This document shows positions 1-5,665 of a stretch of DNA of 7,228 nt, in pieces. Source of the stretch: an uncultured Spirochaetaceae bacterium (GTDB taxonomy: Bacteria > Spirochaetota > Spirochaetia > Treponematales > UBA12059); assembly GCA_938004315.1 (NCBI GenBank), contig CALKWG010000274.1, positions 1 through 7,228 of the forward strand, given 5' to 3'. The first letter of the stretch is position 1, and every line of letters starts with the position of its first letter. The notes under the pieces were generated by a model that did not search any database, was not told where the DNA came from, and saw only the letters and a program-made list of their open reading frames with translations. Made by a program: the position numbers and the translations under genes.

Positions 1-45
1 GATCGTATTCGGTGACTGGAGTTCAGACGTGTGCTCTTCCGATCT
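1..45. other. Illumina P7/i7 sequencing adapter (assembly contaminant)
   Basis: Positions 12-45 match the Illumina TruSeq read-2 adapter exactly (begins GTGACTGGAGTTCAG, ends GCTCTTCCGATCT). The three bases GAT at 1-3 match the end of the P7 primer (...CGAGAT), and the eight bases between, CGTATTCG at 4-11, sit where the i7 index belongs; the sequencer would report this index as CGAATACG. Read from GTG at 12, the adapter gives the peptide TGVQTCALPI, a well-known contaminant signature in predicted proteins. This stretch is not genomic. Biological sequence starts at about 46, and what truly lies upstream of ugpA is unknown. Confidence 0.98.
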
Positions 46-84
46 TTATCGCCGACGCGCCGCTTTGGCGGCGCGCGGCGATAA
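46..84. repeat. Imperfect inverted repeat starting at the adapter junction
   Basis: TTATCGCC (46-53) pairs with GGCGATAA (77-84), and inside it CGCGCCGC (56-63) pairs with GCGGCGCG (68-75), leaving a 4-nt loop TTTG and a small internal loop (GA against C). That is 16 bp of mostly G-C pairing. No T-run follows, so it is not a classic intrinsic terminator. The left arm begins on the first base after the adapter. The stem may therefore be truncated by the fragment end, or partly created by fold-back during library preparation. Confidence 0.7.
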
Positions 85-86
85 CG

Positions 87-139
87 GCCGCCCTTCGACC
101 CGGCGCTCCCCTAAGGGGGCCGCGCGGGTCAAGGGCGGC
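87..139 (+). terminator. Long GC-rich hairpin upstream of ugpA (possible terminator or processing site)
   Basis: GCCGCCCTT-C-GACCCG (87-102) pairs with CGGGTCAAGGGCGGC (125-139): 15 bp with one bulged C at 96. The apex holds a further CCCC/GGGG stem (108-111 with 115-118) around a TAA loop. TGGTTTT follows at 140-146, a weak U-tract, and TTTTT occurs later at 165-169. It could terminate an upstream transcript or act as a stabilising or attenuating hairpin between an upstream gene (ugpB would be usual) and ugpA. No convincing -35/-10 pair is visible between here and ugpA. The stretch 140-213 otherwise shows only a GGGGCTCT direct repeat (153-160 and 177-184). Confidence 0.4.
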
Positions 140-213
140 TGGTTTTAGCCGCGGGGCTCTTGGCTTTTTAGGCGTGGGGGCTCTAGTCTTGTAAGCTGCA
201 TACGGGAAGGTCT

Positions 214-1104
214 ATGGCGAACCAATATGAGTTTAAGGGCAAGTTCCTGCCGTACTTGCTCGTGCTACCGCAGATGGTCATCGTGTTCGTGTTCTTCTTT
301 TGGCCTTCCGCGCAGGCGCTTTGGCAATCGTTCTTCCTACAGGATCCGTTCGGCGGACGGGTGATTTTCGTAGGATTGCAGAACTATACCCGCTTGTTTA
401 CCGAGCCTTCGTACTCTTACGGCGAATCGTTCCGTGTGTCGGTAGCGTTCGCGGTATGCGTGGCCCTCCTGGCCATGGTCACGGCCTTGTTCTTGGCCAC
501 GCAGGCGAATAAGAAGCTTAGGCTCGGCACCTTCTATAAGACTATGCTGATATGGCCGTATGCCGTGGCCACCATGGTCGCCGGCGTACTTTGGCTTTTC
601 ATGTTCAATCCGAACGTCGGCGTCATCGCCTGGTTCCTAAAGCACAGGCTCGGCGTCGATTGGCAGCACCTTTTGAACTCCGGGCAGGCTTTCCTGCTCA
701 TCACGCTCGCCGCCGCGTGGAAGCAGATATCATATAACTTCGTCTTCTTCCTCGCCGGGCTTCAAAGCGTACCGAACGACCTGATCGAGGCGGCGGCCAT
801 AGACGGGGCCGGGCCTACGCGGCGCTTCTGGACTATCGTCTTCCCGCTACTCTCGCCCACGACCTTCTATCTGCTCGTCATGAACCTCGTGTACGGGTTC
901 TTCGAGACCTTCCCGATCATCCACCAGGTCACCGCGGGCGGCCCTGGCAAGGCTACCAGTATCCTGGTGTACAAGGTCTGGCGGGATGGCGTCATCAACC
1001 TGGACTTGGGCGGCTCGTCGGCTCAGTCGGTCATCCTGATGATTATGGTGATACTCCTCACCGTATTCCAATTCCGCTTCATCGAGCGCCGGGTGAACTA
1101 CTAG
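214..1104 (+). CDS. ugpA: sn-glycerol-3-phosphate-type ABC transporter permease UgpA
   Basis: This is an inner-membrane permease subunit of a CUT1-family ABC importer. It should pair with UgpE to form the channel through which a binding protein delivers glycerol-3-phosphate or its diesters, driven by a UgpC-type ATPase. The 296 residues compare with 295 in E. coli UgpA, and several stretches recall that protein, including LPYLLV near the N-terminus, WKQISYNF at 169-176 and [11 protein letters not shown] at 191-201. About six membrane segments are visible (roughly 12-31, 75-95, 110-131, 158-182, 208-232, 270-288). The EAA loop that contacts the ATPase spans 192-211 (EAAAIDGAG...FP). The start has GGGAAGG at 204-210, closely spaced (3 nt) before ATG. 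ugpE follows after 13 nt. Substrate is inferred; a related sugar or polyol permease remains possible. Confidence 0.85.
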   Translation: MANQYEFKGKFLPYLLVLPQMVIVFVFFFWPSAQALWQSFFLQDPFGGRVIFVGLQNYTRLFTEPSYSYGESFRVSVAFAVCVALLAMVTALFLATQANKKLRLGTFYKTMLIWPYAVATMVAGVLWLFMFNPNVGVIAWFLKHRLGVDWQHLLNSGQAFLLITLAAAWKQISYNFVFFLAGLQSVPNDLIEAAAIDGAGPTRRFWTIVFPLLSPTTFYLLVMNLVYGFFETFPIIHQVTAGGPGKATSILVYKVWRDGVINLDLGGSSAQSVILMIMVILLTVFQFRFIERRVNY

Positions 1105-1117
1105 GGAAGGGCGGACT

Positions 1118-1963
1118 ATGACTGAACATTCGCGCTTACGGCGCTTCGTACCGAATATCTGGCTATGGTTGGCGATCGTGGTGATCGCGTTCCCAATCTA
1201 TCTCGTCTTCAACGCCTCGACGCATACGAGCGCCGAGATCCTGGCCGCGCCTATGCCTTTAACGCCGGGGCCGCATTTCCTTAAGAACTACGGCGAGGCT
1301 ATCCTAGAAGGATCCAAGAACTTGGGGGCCTCGGCCCTGACCATGCTCAAGAACTCGCTTATCATGGCGCTCGGCATTTCGATAGGTAAAATCGTCGTCT
1401 CGCTGCTCGCGGCCTTCGCTATCGTATTCTTCGATTTCAAGCTTCGCTCGTTCTGTTTTTGGAGCATCTTCGTTACCTTGATGCTCCCCGTCGAGGTGCG
1501 CATCATGCCCACCTACAAGGTCATCTCGGACCTAGGGCTGTTAAACACCTACGCCGGCCTCATCCTACCGATGGTCGTGTCCGCGACGGCGGTATTCCTG
1601 TTCAGGCAATATTTTAAGAGCATACCGAAGGAGATGGCCGAGGCTTCTCAGATCGACGGCGCGTCGCCCATGCAGTTCTTCTGGCACGTCCTCCTCCCCA
1701 TGACGAGGACGCCGATCGCCGCTATGTTCGTCATCCAATTCATTTACGGTTGGAATCAGTACCTGTGGCCGTTGCTCATCACCACGAAGACGGAATACTA
1801 TACCGTCTTAATCGGCATTAACCGCATGTTGTCGGGGGCAGACGTGCAGATCGAGTGGCAGATCGTCATGGCTACGACGCTGTTAGCGCTGATCCCGCCG
1901 GCCTTGGTCGTCGTCGTGATGCAGAAGCAATTCATAAGCGGCATGACCGACCGGGAGAAGTAA
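1118..1963 (+). CDS. ugpE: sn-glycerol-3-phosphate-type ABC transporter permease UgpE
   Basis: This is the second permease of the importer, expected to form a heterodimer with UgpA. Its 281 residues equal the length of E. coli UgpE, and it shares characteristic runs with it: TLMLPVEVRI at 120-129, the RQYF segment near 163, and FIYGWNQYLWPLLI at 208-221. Membrane segments lie near 13-31, 78-104, 111-127, 145-163, 198-220 and 251-268. The EAA loop that docks on the ATPase spans about 174-194 (AEASQIDGASP...LLP). AAGGG at 1107-1111 stands 6 nt before the ATG, so it is very likely co-transcribed with ugpA. No ATPase gene follows: the transporter cluster ends here and a terminator-like hairpin lies 20 nt past the stop. 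The ATPase must be encoded elsewhere or shared with another sugar importer. Confidence 0.87.
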   Translation: MTEHSRLRRFVPNIWLWLAIVVIAFPIYLVFNASTHTSAEILAAPMPLTPGPHFLKNYGEAILEGSKNLGASALTMLKNSLIMALGISIGKIVVSLLAAFAIVFFDFKLRSFCFWSIFVTLMLPVEVRIMPTYKVISDLGLLNTYAGLILPMVVSATAVFLFRQYFKSIPKEMAEASQIDGASPMQFFWHVLLPMTRTPIAAMFVIQFIYGWNQYLWPLLITTKTEYYTVLIGINRMLSGADVQIEWQIVMATTLLALIPPALVVVVMQKQFISGMTDREK

Positions 1964-1983
1964 GCCGCCGGGACGCTCCCTCC

Positions 1984-2028
1984 GGGGCGCGAAACGTCGC
2001 GGCATCGTTCCGCGGCGTTTCGCGCCCC
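1984..2028 (+). terminator. Intrinsic-terminator-like hairpin after ugpE
   Basis: The arm at 1984-2002 (GGGGCGCGAAACGTCGCGG) pairs with 2010-2028 (CCGCGGCGTTTCGCGCCCC) over 19 bp. The only imperfection is one G-U pair, and the loop is 7 nt. The downstream tract is TTGACATTTT, a poor, interrupted U-run, so termination may be partial. The placement, 20 nt after the ugpE stop and directly before the ribosomal promoter, fits a boundary between the two transcription units. The sequence is near-symmetric, so the hairpin also exists on the opposite strand, but no minus-strand gene here needs it. Confidence 0.75.
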
Positions 2029-2057
2029 TTGACATTTTATCCGCTCTGTTGCATCAT
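2029..2057 (+). promoter_or_regulatory. Predicted sigma70-type promoter of the S10 operon
   Basis: A perfect -35 hexamer TTGACA (2029-2034) is followed by a 17-bp spacer and CATCAT (2052-2057), which matches four of six positions of TATAAT. The first T of the -35 box directly follows the last base of the terminator hairpin. The predicted transcription start is about 2064, giving a leader of about 163 nt before rpsJ. This is the only good promoter pair I see between ugpE and rpsJ. The -10 box is inferred from spacing and is the weaker half. Confidence 0.65.
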
Positions 2058-2063
2058 CCGCTA

Positions 2064-2226
2064 GCTATCCGTCTGGACGCCGTGGCGTCCGCGAAGGACG
2101 GGTAGCCGCGAACCGCCTTCGGCGGCACGCGCCGCGGGGTTCCACGACCCCGAGCGTATGGGTTTTCGGACACGCCCGCCAGGGTACGGTCCGACGGCGC
2201 CTGCGCAAGCGATCTTTGGAGGACAC
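2064..2226 (+). promoter_or_regulatory. Structured 5' leader of the S10 operon
   Basis: Four hairpins can form in series. H1: GCTATCCGTC (2064-2073) with GACGGGTAGC (2097-2106), enclosing GGACGC/GCGTCC (2075-2080 with 2085-2090). H2: CCGCC/GGCGG (2113-2117 with 2121-2125). H3: GGGGT/ACCCC (2136-2140 with 2147-2151). H4: TCGGAC/GTCCGA (2166-2171 with 2189-2194), with an inner CCC/GGG. The rpsJ Shine-Dalgarno (2218-2222) lies outside them and looks accessible. In E. coli, ribosomal protein L4 binds the S10 leader and represses its own operon. Whether this leader is an L4 target is inference only; I do not recognise the E. coli binding hairpin in it. H1 would start at or next to the predicted first base of the mRNA. 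Confidence 0.5.
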
Positions 2227-2532
2227 ATGAAAGACAGGATCCGTGTCAGACTTAGGGGTTTCGACGTCCGTCTCATCGACGAGAGCGCGAAGTCTATCGT
2301 CAGCACCGTGCAGAAAGCCGGCGCTAAGGTATCGGGGCCGATTCCGCTCCCGACTAAGATCAGCAAGTACACCGTACTGCGCTCCCCGCACGTGCACAAG
2401 AAGGCGCGCGAGCAGTTCGAGATGCGCACGCACAAGCGGCTGATCGACATCCTTAGCCCTACGGCCGACGTCATGGACGCGCTGATGAAGCTCGAGCTTC
2501 CGGCCGGCGTGGACGTGGAAATCAAGCAGTAA
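2227..2532 (+). CDS. rpsJ: 30S ribosomal protein S10 (NusE)
   Basis: S10 is a 30S head protein, and as NusE it partners NusB in transcription antitermination. The 101 residues match the normal length. The conserved run GPIPLPTK at 37-44 is followed by the extended loop [17 protein letters not shown] (47-63) and [11 protein letters not shown] (65-75). The C-terminus [12 protein letters not shown] is typical of spirochaete S10 as I remember it. I chose the ATG at 2227 because GGAGG (2218-2222) precedes it and [13 protein letters not shown] aligns with S10 N-termini. An in-frame ATG at 2158 would add 23 residues unlike any S10 and lacks a good ribosome site. It is the first gene of the operon, behind the structured leader. 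Confidence 0.97.
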   Translation: MKDRIRVRLRGFDVRLIDESAKSIVSTVQKAGAKVSGPIPLPTKISKYTVLRSPHVHKKAREQFEMRTHKRLIDILSPTADVMDALMKLELPAGVDVEIKQ

Positions 2533-2557
2533 AAGGACGGTTTCGTACCGTACCTTT
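2532..2557 (+). promoter_or_regulatory. Hairpin in the rpsJ-rplC spacer
   Basis: AAAGGACGGT (2532-2541) pairs with ACCGT-A-CCTTT (2547-2557): 10 bp with one bulged A at 2552 and a TTCGT loop. Its first base is the last base of the rpsJ stop codon. CAACGC follows rather than a T-run, so it is not a terminator. The 44-nt spacer is the longest in the operon, and rplC has its own AGGAG at 2566-2570. The hairpin may be an mRNA stability or processing element that adjusts S10 relative to the downstream proteins; that role is inference. Confidence 0.5.
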
Positions 2558-2576
2558 CAACGCTTAGGAGTAACCG

Positions 2577-3203
2577 ATGCTAGCATTAATCGGCAAGAAG
2601 ATCGGCATGACCCAGGTCTTCGACGATACCGGGCGGCTTTCGCCGGCCACGGTCATCGCCGTCGAGGCCAATACGGTCGTAGGCCGCAAGACCGAGGAAA
2701 AGGACGGCTATGACGCCGTGGTCCTCGGTTATCGCGACATGAAGAAAGCCCATGTCACCAAGCCCTACGCGGGCCAGTTCCCCGAGGGGATCGAGCCCAA
2801 GAAGGTCGTCAAGGAAATGCGCGACTTCTCGGCCCAGGTCGAAGTCGGCCAGGCCCTGGGCGTTTCCCTTTTCGAGGGTACGCGCTTCGTGGACGTGATC
2901 GCCACGAGCAAGGGTAAGGGTTTCCAGGGCGTCATGAAGCGCTGGGGTTTCGGAGGCGGACGCAATACGCACGGATCCAAGTTCCACCGCGAGCCCGGCT
3001 CCACCGGACAGAGCACCTATCCGCACCGGACTTTCAAGAACGTGAAGCTCCCCGGCCGCATGGGCCGCGAGCGCGTGACCGTCCAGAACCTCAAGGTCCT
3101 GAAGGTCGACGCGGAGAACGGCTTCATCGTGATCCGTGGCGCCGTGCCCGGCCCGCGCAACTGCCTCGTGGTGGTTCGCTCGGCCGTGAAGAAAGCGAAG
3201 TGA
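2577..3203 (+). CDS. rplC: 50S ribosomal protein L3
   Basis: L3 is an early-assembly 23S rRNA-binding protein whose long loop reaches toward the peptidyl-transferase centre. Its 208 residues fit bacterial L3. The N-terminus [13 protein letters not shown] (4-16) and the block [18 protein letters not shown] (111-128) are diagnostic. The loop [15 protein letters not shown] (132-146) contains Gln145, which aligns with the glutamine methylated by PrmB in E. coli. The following YPHRTFKN (148-155) departs somewhat from the common TPGRVFKG form. AGGAG lies 6 nt before the ATG. The first codons include CTA and TTA, which are otherwise avoided in this gene. Confidence 0.97.
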   Translation: MLALIGKKIGMTQVFDDTGRLSPATVIAVEANTVVGRKTEEKDGYDAVVLGYRDMKKAHVTKPYAGQFPEGIEPKKVVKEMRDFSAQVEVGQALGVSLFEGTRFVDVIATSKGKGFQGVMKRWGFGGGRNTHGSKFHREPGSTGQSTYPHRTFKNVKLPGRMGRERVTVQNLKVLKVDAENGFIVIRGAVPGPRNCLVVVRSAVKKAK

Positions 3204-3215
3204 GGATAGACTGAT

Positions 3216-3851
3216 ATGGAAGGCAAAGTCTTTTCCGTTCAGGGCAAGGAGCTGCGGACCGTCGAGCTCTCCGACCAGGTCTTCGGCCTGCCGGTGAACG
3301 AGGACGTCATCTGGTACGCCATCAACAACGAGTTGGCTAACCTCCGCGTCGGCACCGCCCAGACCAAGACCCGCGGCGAGGTGCACGGCACGAACCGCCG
3401 CCCCTACAGCCAGAAGGGCACCGGCCGCGCCCGCCAGGGCGACGTCAAGAGCCCGATCTACGTAGGCGGCGGTACCGTATTCGGCCCGCACCCGCGCGAT
3501 TACTCGTACGCCATGCCCAAGAAGGCCAAGCGGCTGGCTATGAAGAGCATACTGAGCCTCAAGGCCCAGAACTCCTCCATGAAAGTGGTGGAAGATTTTA
3601 CCGTTGAGACCGGCAAGACCAAGGACTTGGCCGCCGTGCTCAAGAACCTCCTTCCGCAGGACAAGGCGGAGCGGACCGTGGTCATCCTCAAGGACGACGA
3701 CGCGATGGTGAAGCGCGCGGGGCGCAATATCCCCTGGCTCCACTTCCTCTCCTTTAACCGCCTGCGGGCCCACGACCTCTTCTACGGACGCACCGTGCTC
3801 GTCATGGAATCCGCGGTCAAGGGCCTGAACGAATTCTACGCGGACAAGTAA
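3216..3851 (+). CDS. rplD: 50S ribosomal protein L4
   Basis: L4 binds 23S rRNA domain I, and its extended loop lines the exit tunnel near L22. In E. coli it also represses the S10 operon by attenuation at the leader and by translational control. The product has 211 residues. The basic loop is evident at about 45-95 (RRPYSQKGTGRARQGD at 61-76, VGGGTVFGPHPRDYSY at 83-98), followed by the conserved PKKAKRLAMKSILS at 101-114. The C-terminal half carries VVILKDDD at 155-162 and NRLRAHDLFYGRTVLVMES near 181-199. Its start is 12 nt after the rplC stop, with GAGGA (3202-3206) overlapping that stop. L4 is the natural candidate for feedback on the leader at 2064-2226, though nothing here proves it. Confidence 0.97.
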   Translation: MEGKVFSVQGKELRTVELSDQVFGLPVNEDVIWYAINNELANLRVGTAQTKTRGEVHGTNRRPYSQKGTGRARQGDVKSPIYVGGGTVFGPHPRDYSYAMPKKAKRLAMKSILSLKAQNSSMKVVEDFTVETGKTKDLAAVLKNLLPQDKAERTVVILKDDDAMVKRAGRNIPWLHFLSFNRLRAHDLFYGRTVLVMESAVKGLNEFYADK

Positions 3852-3863
3852 GGAAGGCCAAGG

Positions 3864-4148
3864 ATGCAGTACGACAGCATACTTATAGAGCCGGTCTTGA
3901 GCGAGAAGTCCAACGAGCTGCGCGAGATGGGTAAGTACGTCTTCCGCGTGGACTCCAGGGCCGACAAGATCCAGATCATGGAGGCGGTCAGGCGCATGTT
4001 CGACGTGCACCCGGTCTCCTGCGCCGTCATCAACGTGGGGGGCAAGCCTAAGCGCCTGCGCTACCGCGCCGGCAAGACGTCCTCCTGGAAGAAGGCCATC
4101 GTCACCCTGAAAAAGGGCGAGGCGATCAAGGTCTTCGAGGGCGCGTAG
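3864..4148 (+). CDS. rplW: 50S ribosomal protein L23
   Basis: L23 binds 23S rRNA domain III at the tunnel exit, where trigger factor and signal recognition particle dock. At 94 residues it is normal for bacteria. Visible family blocks are ILIEPVLSEKS (6-16), the strand KYVFRVD (24-30), the helix KIQIMEAVRRMFDV (35-48), and the basic loop GGKPKRLRYRAGKTSSWKKAIVTLKKGE (59-86), which inserts into rRNA. The first Met is preceded by AAGGAAGG and AAGG within the 12-nt gap after rplD. Gene order L4-L23-L2 is the standard one. Confidence 0.96.
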   Translation: MQYDSILIEPVLSEKSNELREMGKYVFRVDSRADKIQIMEAVRRMFDVHPVSCAVINVGGKPKRLRYRAGKTSSWKKAIVTLKKGEAIKVFEGA

Positions 4149-4169
4149 GACAAGGAGTAGGGGAATACT

Positions 4170-4997
4170 ATGGCTATCAAGACGTTTAGGCCGATAACCC
4201 CCGGACTTAGGCACCGGGTGCAGGTGGTGAACGACGCGCTCACCGTCGGCAACGAGCCCCAGAAGGCGCTCACCAAGGGTAAGAGCTCCTCCGGCGGCCG
4301 CGCCTCCAACGGGCGCATCTCCAGCCGCCGCCGCGGCGGCGGCCACAAGCGGAAGTACCGCGAGCTGGATTGGAAGCGCGACAAGTACGGCGTGCCCGCT
4401 ACCGTGGCGACGGTCGAATACGACCCGAACCGCTCGGCGAACATCGCTCTCCTCAACTACGCCGACGGCGAGAAGCGCTACATCATCGCCCCCAAGGGCT
4501 TGGCCGTGGGCCAAAAGCTCATGAGCGGCCCGGCCGCGCCGATCGAGATCGGCAACGCCCTGCCCCTCGAGAACATCCCCGTGGGCTTCACGGTGCACAA
4601 CGTCGAGCTGACGCTCGGCCGCGGCGCCCAGATGGCCCGCTCCGCCGGCGCCGGCGCCCTGATCGTCGGCACGGACGGCGACTACGTTACCCTGAAGCTG
4701 CCTTCGAACGAACTCCGCCTGGTGTTCAAGAAGTGCGTGGCCACCATCGGCAGTGTGGGCAACGAGGATCACATGAACGAGCGCATCGGCAAGGCCGGCC
4801 GCAACCGCTGGCTGGGCAAGCGCCCGCGCGTCCGCGGCGTGGCGATGAACCCCGTCGATCACCCGCACGGCGGCGGCGAGGGCCGCGGCAAGGGTTACAA
4901 GCAGCCGGTTACCCCCTGGGGCCAGCCTTGTAAGGGTTACAAGACGCGCGATCCTCACAAGCCGTCCAGCCGCTTCATCGTGAAGCGCCGCAAGTAA
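4170..4997 (+). CDS. rplB: 50S ribosomal protein L2
   Basis: L2 is a large 23S rRNA-binding protein needed for subunit association and for assembly of the peptidyl-transferase centre. Its 275 residues match the family. The N-terminus [14 protein letters not shown] and the basic segment [20 protein letters not shown] (about 51-70) are typical. The most conserved block, [14 protein letters not shown] (226-239), includes the HPH at 231-233; the homologous histidine in E. coli (His229) is important for peptidyl-transferase activity. The C-terminus is basic ([10 protein letters not shown]). The ATG has TAGGGGA (4158-4164) at 5-nt spacing; an AAGGAG (4152-4157) sits farther upstream. Intact. Confidence 0.97.
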   Translation: MAIKTFRPITPGLRHRVQVVNDALTVGNEPQKALTKGKSSSGGRASNGRISSRRRGGGHKRKYRELDWKRDKYGVPATVATVEYDPNRSANIALLNYADGEKRYIIAPKGLAVGQKLMSGPAAPIEIGNALPLENIPVGFTVHNVELTLGRGAQMARSAGAGALIVGTDGDYVTLKLPSNELRLVFKKCVATIGSVGNEDHMNERIGKAGRNRWLGKRPRVRGVAMNPVDHPHGGGEGRGKGYKQPVTPWGQPCKGYKTRDPHKPSSRFIVKRRK

Positions 4998-5013
4998 AGG
5001 ATAGGAGCCCAAC

Positions 5014-5292
5014 GTGTCTAGGTCAGTCAAGAAAGGCCCTTTCATCGAGAAGAGCCTCTATAAGAAGGTCATCGAGGCCTCCAAGGCGGGCGATAAGAAG
5101 GTGCTCAAGACCTTCTCCCGCTGCTCGACGATTATCCCCGAGATGGTCGGCTTAACCCTGTCCGTCTACAACGGCAAGAGCTGGGTCCCGGTGTACGTCA
5201 CCGAGAACCTCGTCGGCCACAAGCTCGGCGAATTCGCTCCCACCCGGGTATTCCGGGGCCACGCCGGTTCGGACAAGAAGGCCGGGAGATAG
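5014..5292 (+). CDS. rpsS: 30S ribosomal protein S19
   Basis: S19 lies in the 30S head, partners S13 and touches the A-site finger of the large subunit. The 92 residues equal the usual length. It opens SRSVKKGPF and has the conserved stretch [23 protein letters not shown] (63-85). SRCSTI at 35-40 replaces the more common SRRSTI; I associate this Cys form with spirochaetes. The start is GTG, supported by TAGGAG (5002-5007) 6 nt upstream and by alignment of SRSVKKGPF with S19 N-termini. No ATG lies close enough to be an alternative. Confidence 0.96.
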   Translation: MSRSVKKGPFIEKSLYKKVIEASKAGDKKVLKTFSRCSTIIPEMVGLTLSVYNGKSWVPVYVTENLVGHKLGEFAPTRVFRGHAGSDKKAGR

Positions 5293-5301
5293 GTGACGAA
5301 T

Positions 5302-5664
5302 ATGGCTAACAAATCCGGTTTTCCGGCCTGCGCCAAGTACCTGATGGGCTCGCCCTCCAAGATCCGCCCCGTGGCCGACCTCGTACGGAACAAGCCGTAC
5401 AACGAGGCCGTGGCGATCCTGGAGAACATGCCCCATAAGGGCGCCAGGTTGATCTACAAGGTAGTCAAGTCCGCCGCGGCCAACGCGCTCAACAAGAACC
5501 GCAAGCTCGCCGAGGACATGCTCTACGTGAAGGAAGTCCAGGTGAACGACGGGCCGCGCATGCGCCGCGTCTGGTTCCGCGCCCGCGGCCGGGCCGACAT
5601 GCTGGTCAAGCAGATGTGCCACATCTCGGTGGTCGTCGACGAAATCGCAAGGGCGGAGGCGTAA
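5302..5664 (+). CDS. rplV: 50S ribosomal protein L22
   Basis: L22 binds 23S rRNA, and its beta-hairpin forms part of the exit-tunnel constriction opposite L4, a site linked to macrolide resistance. From the ATG at 5302 the protein has 120 residues. Typical blocks are [20 protein letters not shown] (17-36), KSAAANAL (56-63) and the hairpin [21 protein letters not shown] (79-99). I prefer this ATG over the in-frame GTG at 5293, because AGGTGA (5291-5296) stands 5 nt before it and L22 proteins usually begin with M-A followed by a short lead-in. The GTG would add MTN and has only GGGAGA at 3-nt spacing. The gene starts 9 nt after the rpsS stop. Confidence 0.95.
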   Translation: MANKSGFPACAKYLMGSPSKIRPVADLVRNKPYNEAVAILENMPHKGARLIYKVVKSAAANALNKNRKLAEDMLYVKEVQVNDGPRMRRVWFRARGRADMLVKQMCHISVVVDEIARAEA

Positions 5665-5665
5665 G

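Noticed and set aside
12..194. A 60-codon open frame at the left end
   Set aside because: Its GTG start and first residues (MTGVQTCALPI) are translated adapter; the rest crosses two hairpins and has no ribosome site or recognisable protein pattern.
2158..2226. N-terminal extension of S10 from an upstream in-frame ATG
   Set aside because: The 23 added residues do not resemble S10, the ATG lacks a good Shine-Dalgarno, and GGAGG directly precedes the ATG at 2227, where family homology begins.
1964..2226. tRNA or other small stable RNA in the ugpE-rpsJ spacer
   Set aside because: No cloverleaf, CCA end or T-loop sequence is seen; the pairing fits a terminator plus mRNA leader better.
4370..4933. 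187-codon plus-strand frame inside rplB
   Set aside because: Arg/Pro/Gly-rich translation in the +2 frame of a GC-rich gene; no ribosome site and no domain; the L2 frame is unmistakable.
2586..5045. 819-codon minus-strand open frame as a gene
   Set aside because: It lies wholly opposite ribosomal genes in codon register, has Ala/Val/Leu/His/Gly-rich composition without domains, and is explained by absence of TTA, CTA and TCA sense codons.
5293..5301. GTG start for L22, three codons upstream
   Set aside because: Possible, but the ATG at 5302 has the better-placed AGGTGA and gives the usual L22 N-terminus.
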